A stretch of 52,838 nucleotides of DNA from Oscillospiraceae bacterium (GCA_022801715.1 JAAWSV010000017.1:1-52838); one strand, 5' to 3'. Counted from the first letter of the stretch, positions 24,606 through 32,876 are shown. The notes: generated by a model not told the origin, from the letters alone. Made by a program: numbers and translations.

Positions 24606-25619
24606 TTATTGTGTCTCCTCGTCTGATGGCTTTACTTTCGCCAGAGGGTTGGCTCTGGCGGCTATGCGGAGGGCTTCGTTGTCAATGTGGGTGTAGATCT
24701 CTGTGGTGTTCAGGTGCTCGTGGCCCAGCACCTCCTGCACCGCCTTCACGTCCACGCCGTTTTGCAGCATCAGTGTGGCCGCGGTGTGGCGGAGCTTGTG
24801 GGAGGAGTACTGGCTGCTGTCCAAACCCGACAGAGACAGGTACTTTTTCACCAAGGCGTGGACGCTGGACTTGCTGATCCGCTGGTCCCGGCTGGAGAGA
24901 AACAGGGCGTCTGCGTCCCGTCCCTCGATGGGGCGGCGGACCGAGCGGTAGCGGCGAAGGGCCTCCTGACAGGCGTCGTTGAGGTAGACAATGCGCACCT
25001 TATTGCCCTTGCCCACGATCCTGAGGGCATCATCCTGGATGTCGGATAGGTTGATGCCGATCAGCTCTGAGATACGCAGGCCGCAGTTGAGAAACAGCGT
25101 CAGGATGCAGTAGTCCCGCTCCTTGTTGGTACCGTCAACAGATTCCAAAAGTTCTATAGATTCCGTTAAAGTCAGGTATTTCGGCAAGGTTTTTTGCAGC
25201 TTTGGCGAGTCCATATCCTTCATGGGGTTCTCGGAGAGCAGGTGGACCTTGTTGGTGAGATAGTTAAAAAATGAGCGAAGTGTGGCGATTTTTCGGGCGC
25301 GGGAGGCGGCGGAGAGGCCCCGCTGCTGGTCCCGGCTGTTCTGGTGGACGATGCGGTCCCGGCTGAGGTAGGACATGTAGCTATAGATATCCGTCAGGGT
25401 CAGCTCTTGGATCAGCCGGATATCCACGTCCCGGATGTCAATCTCATCCCATGGCAGAGATCGCAGGTCCGGATTGCGGGTCTGCTTGATGTAGCGAAAA
25501 AAATTTCGCAGGTCCAGGTAGTATTCGTCTACAGTTTTCTGGGAGTGGGCTTTGATGGTCTCGTGGTAGGACAGAAAGTCGATCAGAATGCGCGGCGAGT
25601 CTAAGCGGTAGTCCAGCAT
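24606..25619 (-). CDS. xerC: Tyrosine recombinase of XerC/XerD type
   Basis: A 337-residue site-specific recombinase. The N-terminal SAM-like domain (residues 1-135) contains IKAHSQKTVDEYYLDLRNFFRY. The catalytic domain has all residues: R in CGLRISEL, K in GKGNKVRIVYL, HxxR in HKLRHTAATL, H in LGHEHLNTTEIYTHI and the nucleophile Y in the same block. Length and lack of neighbouring phage genes suggest a chromosome-dimer type Xer enzyme rather than a phage integrase, though XerC and XerD cannot be told apart by eye. The ATG at 25619 has only a weak ribosome binding site and no better in-frame start is visible upstream. Confidence 0.85.
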   Translation of the reverse strand: MLDYRLDSPRILIDFLSYHETIKAHSQKTVDEYYLDLRNFFRYIKQTRNPDLRSLPWDEIDIRDVDIRLIQELTLTDIYSYMSYLSRDRIVHQNSRDQQRGLSAASRARKIATLRSFFNYLTNKVHLLSENPMKDMDSPKLQKTLPKYLTLTESIELLESVDGTNKERDYCILTLFLNCGLRISELIGINLSDIQDDALRIVGKGNKVRIVYLNDACQEALRRYRSVRRPIEGRDADALFLSSRDQRISKSSVHALVKKYLSLSGLDSSQYSSHKLRHTAATLMLQNGVDVKAVQEVLGHEHLNTTEIYTHIDNEALRIAARANPLAKVKPSDEETQ

Positions 25620-25730
25620 AGCGAATATGTATTTGGAGTGATACCAAGGTCGGACCGGCTGGGGCGCCGGGGGCGGCGGAGCTGTCGGTTGGGCCTGTTT
25701 GGGTCCTTTATCCGGTTTGTCCCTCCCCTG

Positions 25731-25760
25731 AATTGAACAAAATTTTTATTTTGTTCAATT
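25731..25760. promoter_or_regulatory. Perfect AT-rich inverted repeat between radA and the Xer gene
   Basis: AATTGAACAAAAT (25731-25743) and its exact complement (25748-25760) surround TTTT. The two 13-base arms are nearly pure AT in a GC-rich setting. On the minus strand it lies behind the radA stop and ahead of the Xer gene. A weak terminator, a regulator site or a recombination site are all possible; no LexA or dif consensus fits well. Confidence 0.6.
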
Positions 25761-25822
25761 ATCGGTGTCCCTCCAAATGCCTCCCCTCTTTTGTGTTGTT
25801 GGCTTTCGACGGTCGGTTGGGC

Positions 25823-27187
25823 TCATTTGCCCAAGACGGCCCGGATGGCCTCGCCGATATTGGATGCCTCGATGACTTTGAGATGGTCATACTGGGGCAG
25901 CTTTTTCCCGCGCTGACGCGGGACAACACAGCTCTCAAAGCCCATGCGGTGGACCTCCGACAGGCGCTGCTCCAGCTGGTGCACGTTCCGCAGCTCTCCG
26001 GTGAGCCCCACCTCGCCAATGGCGGCCATGCTGCCGGGTACGGGCTTGTCCAAATAGCTGGAGGCCAAGGCCAAGACCGCCGCCAGGTCCGCCGCGGGCT
26101 CGTCCAGGTTCAGTCCGCCGATGATGTTCATATAGGCGTCGCAGGCGGACACCTTCAGGCCTCCCCGCTTCTCCAGGACGGCCATCAGCATGGCGGCCCG
26201 GTTGTAGTCGAAGCCGTTGCTGGTCCGGCGGGGGGCGGCGTAGCTGCTGGGGGCCAGCAGGGCCTGGATCTCCGCCAGCACCGGGCGCACCCCCTCCATC
26301 ACGCAGGTGACGCAGGTGCCCGGGGCGTCGTCGGGCCGGCCGGAGAGCAGCATCTTCGACGGGTTCTCCACCTCGGAGAGGCCGGCGTTCTGCATCTCGA
26401 ATACGCCGATCTCGTTGGTGGCGCCGAAGCGGTTTTTGGCGGCGCGGAGGATGCGGCAGCTCATGTGCTGGTCGCCCTCGAAGTAGAGCACGCAGTCCAC
26501 CATGTGCTCCAGGACCTTGGGGCCGGCGATGGAGCCCTCCTTGTTCACGTGGCCGATGACGAACACGGTGACGGCGGAGCCCTTGGCCAGCTCCATCAGG
26601 CGGAGGGTGCACTCCTTCACCTGCCCTACGCTGCCGGGGGCGGAGTCCAGGTCGCTATTGTAGAGGGTCTGGATGGAGTCCACGATCAGGATGTCGTAGT
26701 CCTGCCGGGCCTCCTCTATGACGCTGCCAAGGTCCGTCTCCGAGAGGACGAACAGGTTCTCTGAGGCCACGTTCAGCCGCTGGGCCCGGAGCTTCAGCTG
26801 GGAGACGGACTCCTCGCCGGAGACGTAGAGCACCTTGTTTTCCCGGCAGAGGGTGCCGCAGATCTGGAGCATCAGGGTGCTCTTGCCAATGCCGGGGGCG
26901 CCGCCCACCAAGACCAGCGAGCCCTTTACCGCGCCGCCGCCCAGCACGCGGTCCAGCTCGCCCATGCCGGTGGAAAATCGGATTTCCTCTGTTACTTCAA
27001 TGGCTGTCAAGGGGAAAGCCTTTGCAGGGATGGCGCGGCTCTTTCCTATGCTTCCGGTGGACTTTTTCGCCTTGGGGGCGGTCTGCTCCACGATGGTGTT
27101 CCAAGCCCCGCAGGCGGGACAGCGGCCCGCCCACTTGGGGGTCTCGTTTCCGCACTCGGTGCAGAAGAAAACGGTTTTTGCTCTCAT
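25823..27187 (-). CDS. radA: DNA repair protein RadA (Sms)
   Basis: A 454-residue RecA-like ATPase that drives branch migration in homologous recombination. It has an N-terminal zinc finger (C9, C12, C23, C26), a RecA core with Walker A GGAPGIGKST (about residues 93-102) and the RadA-specific KNRFG motif (RAAKNRFGATNEIG), and a C-terminal Lon-protease-like domain (LNLDEPAADLAAVLALASS, AAIGEVGLTGELR). It is on the same strand as the Xer recombinase downstream and the cwlD-like gene upstream. Confidence 0.96.
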   Translation of the reverse strand: MRAKTVFFCTECGNETPKWAGRCPACGAWNTIVEQTAPKAKKSTGSIGKSRAIPAKAFPLTAIEVTEEIRFSTGMGELDRVLGGGAVKGSLVLVGGAPGIGKSTLMLQICGTLCRENKVLYVSGEESVSQLKLRAQRLNVASENLFVLSETDLGSVIEEARQDYDILIVDSIQTLYNSDLDSAPGSVGQVKECTLRLMELAKGSAVTVFVIGHVNKEGSIAGPKVLEHMVDCVLYFEGDQHMSCRILRAAKNRFGATNEIGVFEMQNAGLSEVENPSKMLLSGRPDDAPGTCVTCVMEGVRPVLAEIQALLAPSSYAAPRRTSNGFDYNRAAMLMAVLEKRGGLKVSACDAYMNIIGGLNLDEPAADLAAVLALASSYLDKPVPGSMAAIGEVGLTGELRNVHQLEQRLSEVHRMGFESCVVPRQRGKKLPQYDHLKVIEASNIGEAIRAVLGK

Positions 27188-27217
27188 GGGTACTCCCCTC
27201 TTATCGGTTGTATTGCG

Positions 27218-27973
27218 CTACTGGGCGGTCAGGCTCTCCGGGGCGGGGGGCTCCGCGGTCTGGCAGCGCAGGCAGCCTCCGGCGATCAGCAGGGCCAATT
27301 TCAGCTGGTAGTCCTCCTGGCGCAGCTGGGCGGTCTCCGCCTCGTTGGAGAGGAAGCCGCACTCCACAAGGATGCCGGGGGCGTCGATGTGGTTCATCAG
27401 GTAGATGGAGGTGTCGATCTTCTTGATCTCCTTGGCGCGGTGGGTGTTGATGTAGGTGTTCAGGTCCTCCTGCAGGGCGCGGGCCAGGGGCTCGCTGCCC
27501 TCCGCGGTGTTGTAGAACACCTGGGCCCCGTGGACGCTCTTCACTTGGGGCAGGCTGTTTTGGTGGATGCTGATCAACAGGGCGTTGGGGGTGTCGCTGA
27601 CCAGCGCGGCCCGGTTGTGGATGTCGGAGATCTTCTGTTCGCGCAGGGTCGTGGCCTCCGGGGAGTGGACGGAGATGTCCTCCTCCCGGGTCATCACAAC
27701 GTCTATGCCGGCCAAGCGGAGGACCTCCCGCAGCTTCAGCGACACCGACAGGTTGATCTGGGCCTCTGTGGTGCCGTCGGCGGCCACCGCGCCGCCGTCC
27801 GCGCCGCCGTGGCCGGGGTCGATAACCACCACTACCGGGCTCTCCCCTGCTTCCGCTTGGTGGTTGAACACGGTGAGGGCGGAGCCGCTCCACAGGATGG
27901 CGGCGTAGGCGCCGAAAAACACCAGCAGAAATAGGAAAATGACAATACTTCTCTTTTGGATTACTAAAAACAC
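27218..27973 (-). CDS. cwlD: N-acetylmuramoyl-L-alanine amidase, CwlD-like
   Basis: A 251-residue Amidase_3 enzyme with an N-terminal membrane anchor (IVIFLFLLVFFGAYAAIL) and an external catalytic domain. Zinc ligands appear in VIDPGHGGADGG, LLISIHQN and the catalytic glutamate region ILVECGFLSN. The single anchor and domain size match CwlD, which with PdaA makes muramic-delta-lactam in the spore cortex. The ATG at 27979 lies directly against GGGGGAGGG with no spacing, so the GTG 6 bases further in (27973) is preferred. Context with other sporulation genes supports the assignment. Confidence 0.85.
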   Translation of the reverse strand: MFLVIQKRSIVIFLFLLVFFGAYAAILWSGSALTVFNHQAEAGESPVVVVIDPGHGGADGGAVAADGTTEAQINLSVSLKLREVLRLAGIDVVMTREEDISVHSPEATTLREQKISDIHNRAALVSDTPNALLISIHQNSLPQVKSVHGAQVFYNTAEGSEPLARALQEDLNTYINTHRAKEIKKIDTSIYLMNHIDAPGILVECGFLSNEAETAQLRQEDYQLKLALLIAGGCLRCQTAEPPAPESLTAQ

Positions 27974-28025
27974 AGGCATCCCTCCCCCACACTATATGCG
28001 CTGGGGGAGAGGTTTTATGTGCGCG

Positions 28026-28535
28026 CTACTGGTCCGCGGTGAACAGGACGTACCGTCCCCGGGCGGCGGCCCACCGCCAGAACGGGAGGCTGTCGCGGAA
28101 ATAGGCGCAGGTGTACTGGAAGTCCTCCTCGCTGAGGGGAAAGCCGTAGTCCGCCTCCGGGATGGCGAAGTAGCAGCGGCGAAGGGCCTCGTCGGTGAGC
28201 TTCTCCATGGCCTCCACGGTTTTGCGGACCTTGTCCGGGGGCTTCAGGACGGCGATGTAGTCCTCCTCCCCCGCCCGATTGCCGTAGAGCACTTCCCCGC
28301 CCATGATCACGCCGCTGAGAGGGCGGCTGCCGCCGAAGCGGAGGGTGCCGCCGGTGAGGGCGCGGTGCATGGCGTCCCAAGACTTGTCCAGCTGGCACAG
28401 GTCCTCTTGGTGGTGGTCGAAGAAGTCCTCCTCAATCCCCTCGGCAATATAGCTGGGGCGCTCCGGCCGGGGCACGGCCCGCAGGGCGTCCACCTGCCAT
28501 TTATTCAAGGCAAACAGTACACCGAGACAGCTCAC
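28026..28535 (-). CDS. DUF1877 (YfbM-like) protein
   Basis: A 169-residue soluble protein of the YfbM/DUF1877 family: SCLGVLFALNKWQVDAL at the start, DKSWDAMHRALTGG in the middle, and the aromatic DYGFPLSEEDFQYTC near the end. Function is unknown; relatives often sit among immunity-type genes. The GTG start at 28535 follows AAAGGGGAG; the longer frame to 28598 would overlap the promoter of the divergent gene and is rejected. Confidence 0.82.
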   Translation of the reverse strand: MSCLGVLFALNKWQVDALRAVPRPERPSYIAEGIEEDFFDHHQEDLCQLDKSWDAMHRALTGGTLRFGGSRPLSGVIMGGEVLYGNRAGEEDYIAVLKPPDKVRKTVEAMEKLTDEALRRCYFAIPEADYGFPLSEEDFQYTCAYFRDSLPFWRWAAARGRYVLFTADQ

Positions 28536-28573
28536 AGGGCCTCTCCCCTTTCCTGTACAAAATTTCCGCAAAC

Positions 28574-28645
28574 AAAACTTGGCAAAAAGTGTTGACAAGA
28601 AAACTTGGCAGTGCTAAGATGAGGATGCGCCAAGAAAACTTGGCA
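28574..28645 (+). promoter_or_regulatory. Promoter with three repeated operator half-sites
   Basis: TTGACA (28592-28597), 17 bases, TAAGAT (28615-28620). The 11-mer AAAACTTGGCA occurs three times: upstream of the -35 (28574-28584), inside the promoter spacer (28600-28610) and downstream of the -10 (28635-28645). The last copy is part of the palindrome CCAAGAAAACTTGG. A protein on the middle site would block polymerase directly. The HTH gene at 29015 is the likely repressor (inference). Plan and position match the array at 23762-23859, but the sequence is different. Confidence 0.78.
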
Positions 28646-28666
28646 GCTAAACAAGGAGGCTTTTCA

Positions 28667-29002
28667 ATGAACAAGGAAGAGATATTGGAAAAGAGCAGAG
28701 CGGAGAACCGAAATCGGGACATCTATGAGCAGGAGATTTTGAAGCAGGCGAGCGCCGGATGCGTCATTGTCATGCTGGTGCTGGCCGTCGTCTTCTTTGC
28801 GGCGCAGATCTTTGTGGGCGGCGGCACCAACTGGGGCGTTTGGGCGCTTGTTTTCAGCACCCACATGACCACCTTCTGGGTGAAATATTGGAGGATCCGC
28901 CGCGGACATGAGCTGGTGATGGCGCTCATCTACACGGCGCTTGTCGCCCTGTTCTCCGGGGGGCACATCTACCATCTGATCGCCTCGTCCACCATTCTGT
29001 AA
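28667..29002 (+). CDS. DUF6442 family small membrane protein
   Basis: A 111-residue protein with a charged N-terminal stretch (MNKEEILEKSRAENRNRDIYE) and three hydrophobic segments (for example CVIVMLVLAVVFFAAQIFVG and LVMALIYTALVALFSGG). This layout matches the DUF6442 family, commonly encoded next to a small XRE regulator in Firmicutes. The ATG lies behind AAGGAGG. The HTH gene follows after 12 bases. Function unknown; a stress or envelope-sensing role is only a guess. Confidence 0.82.
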   Translation: MNKEEILEKSRAENRNRDIYEQEILKQASAGCVIVMLVLAVVFFAAQIFVGGGTNWGVWALVFSTHMTTFWVKYWRIRRGHELVMALIYTALVALFSGGHIYHLIASSTIL

Positions 29003-29014
29003 GGCGGTGATGAG

Positions 29015-29221
29015 TTGGAGGATACGCTGATTTTAAGGAATCGTCTCAAGGAGGCGCGGGCGGAGCGGAAGCTGTCCCAGAGCCAGCTGGCGGAGCTGGT
29101 GGGGGTCTCCCGCAACACGATTAGCTCCATTGAGACGGGACAGTTCAACCCCACGGCGAAGCTGGCGCTGGTGCTCTGCATCGCGCTGGATAAAAAATTT
29201 GAGGAGCTGTTTTATTTTTAG
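29015..29221 (+). CDS. Small XRE-family regulator (TTG start)
   Basis: A 68-residue helix-turn-helix protein (LRNRLKEARAERKLSQSQLA, SRNTISSIETGQFNPTAKLA, ending KFEELFYF). A TTG at 29015 is the only usable start: the ATG at 29010 is out of frame and stops at once. AAGGCGGTGA lies just upstream. It forms an operon with the DUF6442 gene, here with the membrane protein first and the regulator second, the reverse of the order at 23880-24515. Confidence 0.85.
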   Translation: MEDTLILRNRLKEARAERKLSQSQLAELVGVSRNTISSIETGQFNPTAKLALVLCIALDKKFEELFYF

Positions 29222-29418
29222 AGGAGGCTAATTCCAATTTGTCAGCCCTCTATGAGCCAAGTATAGCACCGATATGGGAAACATTCAACCCTTGTTTGCG
29301 GGCGGGGCCGCAGACGGTGTTCCCCGGGAAATGGGGCCGGCATAGTATGGAGTGCGGGGGAAAACCGCCCGCACTGCCCCGCTTGGCGGGGCGGACTATG
29401 AGTAAGGAGGAACATTCT
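29222..29418. other. Leader region of the cotJ operon
   Basis: About 200 bases without a supported gene. Two hairpins stand side by side: AGTGCGGG/CCCGCACT (29351-29375) and GCCCCGC/GCGGGGC (29376-29392). Just before them CATAGTAT (29341-29348) fits the loose sigma-E -10 pattern CATAnnnT, as expected for a cotJ promoter, but no -35 can be recognised. Confidence 0.4.
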
Positions 29419-29871
29419 TTGCAGCAGAATCCTACCAACACGACCTGCGGCGTTATGGAGGGAAAGCTCCCCGGAAAGTGCGCCCAGATGGTGTTTCCCT
29501 ATATCCCCATGCAGGACATGAACCCCGAGGTCTATCCCCAGGGGGAGGCCCTGGAGCGGGGTACCCTGTTCCCCGGTCTGGATCTCCCCTTCCACGTGGA
29601 GATGCAGAAGCGCGCCGGCAAGAGCGGCCCCGCCGTGGAGCTGATGGCGCTGAACTTCGCCATTGTGGAGCTGGGGCTGTATTTGGACACCCACAAGGAC
29701 GACAAGGAGGCCTTCGCCCTCTACACCAACTATGTGAAGCTCTATCAGGAGGGCAAGGAGAAGTATGAGAAGCTCTATGGCCCGATAGAGCAGATGAGCA
29801 CAGCCCGTTTAGGGAGTTACAGCTGGCTCAACGACCCGTGGCCCTGGGAGTATGAAGGAGGGACCAAGTAA
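29419..29871 (+). CDS. cotJB: Fused spore coat proteins CotJA-CotJB
   Basis: A 150-residue protein joining two normally separate coat proteins. The first part contains the CotJA signature (EALERGTLFPGLDLPF); the second is CotJB (ELMALNFAIVELGLYLDTHKD ending with NDPWPWEYEG). CotJA, CotJB and CotJC form a complex in the inner coat. A short Cys-containing leader (NTTCGVMEGKLPGKCA) comes first. The start is probably TTG 29419, 8 bases behind AAGGAGG; ATG 29398 is in frame but lacks a ribosome site. The stop overlaps the cotJC start by one base. It may be a real fusion of two genes that usually overlap. Confidence 0.82.
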   Translation: MQQNPTNTTCGVMEGKLPGKCAQMVFPYIPMQDMNPEVYPQGEALERGTLFPGLDLPFHVEMQKRAGKSGPAVELMALNFAIVELGLYLDTHKDDKEAFALYTNYVKLYQEGKEKYEKLYGPIEQMSTARLGSYSWLNDPWPWEYEGGTK

Positions 29872-30467
29872 TGTTTGTCTACGAGAAAAAGTTACAGTAC
29901 CCCATCCGGATCAAGAACACCAATCCCAAGCTGGCGGCGGCTATTATCTCCCAGTACGGCGGGCCTGACGGTGAGCTGGGGGCCTCCCTGCGGTATCTGA
30001 GCCAGCGGTTCTCCATGCCCTATCCGGAGCTGAAGGGGCTGCTGACGGACATCGGGACCGAGGAGCTGGGGCACCTCGAGATGGTGGGGACCATCGTCCA
30101 TCAGCTGACCCGGAATCTGACCGATGAGCAGATCAGGACCGCTGGGTTTGATACCTATTTCGTGGACCACACCACCGGGGTCTACCCCCAGTTTGCCTCC
30201 GGCACCCCCTGGACCGCGGCTACCATGCAGGTCACCGGGGACACCATTGCCGATTTGACAGAGGATCTGGCGGCGGAGCAGAAGGCTCGGGTGACCTATG
30301 ACAACATCCTGCGTCTGAGCGATGACCCGGATGTCAGTGATGTGATCAAGTTCCTGCGGGCCCGGGAGATCGTCCACTTCCAGCGGTTCGGTGAGGGCCT
30401 GAGAATGGCTAAGGAGCGGATGAATGAGAAGAATGTGTACTATATGAATCCGTCCTTTGACAGATAA
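29871..30467 (+). CDS. cotJC: Spore coat protein CotJC, manganese catalase-like
   Basis: A 198-residue protein of the dimanganese catalase family. Metal ligands are in GTEELGHLEM (about residues 64-73) and RAREIVHFQRFGE (about 166-178), so the active site appears intact. The start MFVYEKKLQYPIRIKNTNPKLA is typical of CotJC. It is deposited in the spore coat and may remove hydrogen peroxide. ATG overlaps the preceding stop (TAATG). Confidence 0.94.
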   Translation: MFVYEKKLQYPIRIKNTNPKLAAAIISQYGGPDGELGASLRYLSQRFSMPYPELKGLLTDIGTEELGHLEMVGTIVHQLTRNLTDEQIRTAGFDTYFVDHTTGVYPQFASGTPWTAATMQVTGDTIADLTEDLAAEQKARVTYDNILRLSDDPDVSDVIKFLRAREIVHFQRFGEGLRMAKERMNEKNVYYMNPSFDR

Positions 30468-30497
30468 TTGACAATTATACACACTTACAGCCATAGG

Positions 30498-30533
30498 AAA
30501 AGGACAGGGAGCCATAGGGTTCCCTGTCCTTTT
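30498..30533 (+). terminator. Terminator of the cotJ operon
   Basis: A 13-bp perfect stem (AAAAGGACAGGGA with TCCCTGTCCTTTT) and a 10-base loop. The A and T ends allow it to work in both directions, so it may also end the kinase gene on the minus strand. Confidence 0.88.
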
Positions 30534-30564
30534 ATAAGATAAGATGCCGGCGGCGGGAGGATCA

Positions 30565-32100
30565 TCAGAGCTTTGACAGCGCCTCGGTGTATCCCCTGGT
30601 GGCCTCAATAAAGAGATCGTACTTCTTCAGGAGCTGGTCATAGACCTGCCGGTTGGCCGGGTTCGGCTGGTAGACCCGGTGGATCTTAGAGAACCGCTGG
30701 GCGGTCTCCGCGATGGAGCTCCATGTGCCGGCGCCGCAGCCGGCCAGAATGGCCGCGCCTAAGCAGGCGGCATCCTGCGTGTTCTCCATGGTGACCACCT
30801 GCCGGCCCAGCACGTCCGCCTTGATCTGGCACCACAGGGGGCTTAAAGAGCCGCCGCCCAAGGAGCGGACCTGCTTGACCTCCACGCCGGTGAGGGTCTC
30901 CACATATTCCACCATCTTGGTGATGTTGCAGGCCAAGGCTTCCATGAAGGCCCGGATGATGTGGCCCTTGGTGTGGCCTAAGTTCAGTCCGTACAGGGTA
31001 CCCCGACCGTAGATATCCGGGTGGGGGCTCCCCGCGCCGCCGAAGAAGGGCATGAGAAACAGGCCCTCCGCCCCGGCGGGGGTGGCCGCCGCCAAGGCGT
31101 CCATCAGGTCGTAGGCGCTGCCCTTCCCTGCCGCCTCCAAGGCCAGCTCCTCTTGGCAGAGGGTGTCCCGGAGCCAGCGCAGCAGGATGCCGCCCTTGGC
31201 GCCGGCCTGGATCATGTAGGAGTCGGGGATGATACCGTAGTTACAGGGGACGCAGCCCTGGGGGTCGAACACCGGGGCCGCGGCGGTGGTGCAGACCATC
31301 AGTGCACCGCCGGTGGACTCGGAGAAGATGCCCGGGGACACGTTTCCCACGCCGATGGCCCCGGCGCACTGGTCCTGTCCCCCCACCACCAGCAGCAGGT
31401 CCTGGGGCAGGCCCAGCTCGTCGGCCACCTCCGGCAGGATCGTCCCCACCGGGGTACCACACTCCTGTATGGCCGGCAGCTGGTCCGCTGTGAGGCCCAA
31501 ATAGGCCAGCATCTCCGGCCACCAGTCCTTTTTCACGATGTCCCACAGGTAGGAGGTACACCAGCTGGAACCGTGGCTGACAAAGCGGCCGCTCAGGTGG
31601 TAGAGGAGGTAGTCGTCGCACATGCACATCATGCGGATGCGGTCGAACAGCGCCCGCTTGTGCTTTTTGAACCAGAGGATCTTGGTCGCGGGGTACACCG
31701 GGTCGATGGGGGTCTGGCCGGTGGCGCGGACGATCTCCTCCGGGGAGAAACGGCGGTTGATCTCCACCGCCTCCTCCTCCGCGCGGCTGTCCATCCAGAC
31801 GTAGAAGTTGTCCAAGGGCTTCCTGTGCTCGTCCAAAAAGACGATGGTCTCGGCGGAGGAGTCCATGGCGAAGGCCCGGACCTCTCTCTTCTCCACGCCG
31901 GAGCCCTCCATTACACGGCGGACGCAGGTTTTGAAGGTTTCCCAGTACACCTCCGGCCGCTGTTCTACCCGCTGGGCGGAGGGCTTGATGAGGTCGTACT
32001 CCTCGGCGTGGTGGAGGATCTTGCGACCGCTGTCGTCAAAAAGGGCGGCTTTGATGGCGGTGGTGCCGATGTCCGCGCCCAAGTAGTATGTTCTGCCCAT
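30565..32100 (-). CDS. FGGY-family sugar kinase
   Basis: A 511-residue carbohydrate kinase of the FGGY family, most like xylulokinases. The phosphate loop is at the start (GADIGTTAIKAALFD), substrate residues are expected around MDSRAEEEAV, and the second domain has GGQDQCAGAIG, STGGALMV and RSLGGGSLSPLW. All core motifs are intact. It is the last gene of a three-gene unit with a TIM-barrel protein (13 bases apart) and a tandem class II aldolase, so it probably phosphorylates the ketose or sugar acid cleaved by that aldolase. The ATG at 32100 is preferred over the longer frame to 32181, which overlaps the neighbour. Confidence 0.88.
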   Translation of the reverse strand: MGRTYYLGADIGTTAIKAALFDDSGRKILHHAEEYDLIKPSAQRVEQRPEVYWETFKTCVRRVMEGSGVEKREVRAFAMDSSAETIVFLDEHRKPLDNFYVWMDSRAEEEAVEINRRFSPEEIVRATGQTPIDPVYPATKILWFKKHKRALFDRIRMMCMCDDYLLYHLSGRFVSHGSSWCTSYLWDIVKKDWWPEMLAYLGLTADQLPAIQECGTPVGTILPEVADELGLPQDLLLVVGGQDQCAGAIGVGNVSPGIFSESTGGALMVCTTAAAPVFDPQGCVPCNYGIIPDSYMIQAGAKGGILLRWLRDTLCQEELALEAAGKGSAYDLMDALAAATPAGAEGLFLMPFFGGAGSPHPDIYGRGTLYGLNLGHTKGHIIRAFMEALACNITKMVEYVETLTGVEVKQVRSLGGGSLSPLWCQIKADVLGRQVVTMENTQDAACLGAAILAGCGAGTWSSIAETAQRFSKIHRVYQPNPANRQVYDQLLKKYDLFIEATRGYTEALSKL

Positions 32101-32113
32101 TCCGGCGCGCCCC

Positions 32114-32776
32114 TCACTGCCGCAGGTAGTCACAGACCTTGGTGATCTGCTGGGCGAAGGTGCCGCCGAACTGTCCCTCAAAGAAGGCGCCGCCGATGGT
32201 GAAGGCGGTGAGGTTTTGCAGGGTCTTGAGGAAGTCGATGCGCTCGAAGCTGTTGACGCTGCCGGCGATGCGGTAGGGCTTCTCCATGGCGCCGTCCAGC
32301 GCCTTCAGCAGCTCCACCGGGTCGCCGTCCACGTAGCGGAAGGCGGAGATGGTGATGCCGGAGGTGTTCCGGGCGGTGTCGGCCTTGGCCTTCTCCACCA
32401 CCGAGGGGATGTCCCCCCGCAGACGGCTGTCCGGGGCCAGTGCTGTAAAGGGAGAATACTTCATTCCCGCCTCCGCGCAGACCTTTGCCACGCTCTCGTA
32501 GTAGACGGTGCCCAGGAGATGGTCCACGCCGGCGGCGGCGCAGCGCTTGGCCGCGTCCAAGCAGACCTCCTCCTTCATATCTAAAACCTCGATGTAGACG
32601 GTCTTACCGTTCTCCTTCATGCAGCGGATCAACTCGGCCATGCTCTCTGGGGTGGTGCCCTCCAGCTTGAAGCCCCAGTGCTTGGCGGGGGCGTCCTTAC
32701 AGGCGAGAAAGACCTCCTTGGCGTCGGGTACGGTGACGTCGTGCCAAGTCAACATTACAATCAGGTCTAAAGCCAT
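32114..32776 (-). CDS. TIM-barrel protein, possible sugar-phosphate epimerase or decarboxylase
   Basis: A 220-residue single-domain barrel. The C-terminal phosphate-binding pattern (YRIAGSVNSFERIDFL and FTIGGAFFEGQFGG) resembles the ribulose-phosphate-binding superfamily (HisA, KGPDC, OMP decarboxylase). The N-terminal half has HWGFKLEG and GKTVYIEVLDMKEEV. I do not recognise the exact family. Its place between kinase and aldolase argues for a step on a phosphorylated sugar. The ATG at 32776 lies behind AGGAGGA, 7 codons inside a longer frame. Confidence 0.65.
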   Translation of the reverse strand: MALDLIVMLTWHDVTVPDAKEVFLACKDAPAKHWGFKLEGTTPESMAELIRCMKENGKTVYIEVLDMKEEVCLDAAKRCAAAGVDHLLGTVYYESVAKVCAEAGMKYSPFTALAPDSRLRGDIPSVVEKAKADTARNTSGITISAFRYVDGDPVELLKALDGAMEKPYRIAGSVNSFERIDFLKTLQNLTAFTIGGAFFEGQFGGTFAQQITKVCDYLRQ

Positions 32777-32819
32777 AACAGTTTCCTCCTCAGTCATTTG
32801 GTGACAGTATACACAGCTG

Positions 32820-32840
32820 CCGGGGCCCTATGGGCCCCGG
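32820..32840 (-). other. Hairpin inside the aldolase operon
   Basis: A 9-bp perfect GC stem (CCGGGGCCC with GGGCCCCGG) with a 3-base loop lies in the 100-base gap between the aldolase and the TIM-barrel gene. There is no T tract, so it is more likely a processing or mRNA-stability element than a terminator. Confidence 0.6.
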
Positions 32841-32876
32841 GCTGGTATGTGGTTTTCTGTAAAGGGATTTCCCTTT

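Noticed and set aside
25731-25760. LexA box
   Set aside because: The arms contain GAAC and GTTC but their spacing is much wider than in known Firmicute LexA sites.
25733-26764. Long plus-strand frame over radA
   Set aside because: Antisense to a fully conserved RadA; composition is that of a shadow frame (His, Gly, Val-rich low complexity).
30581-32145. Plus-strand frames over the FGGY kinase
   Set aside because: Antisense shadows of a gene with all kinase motifs intact.
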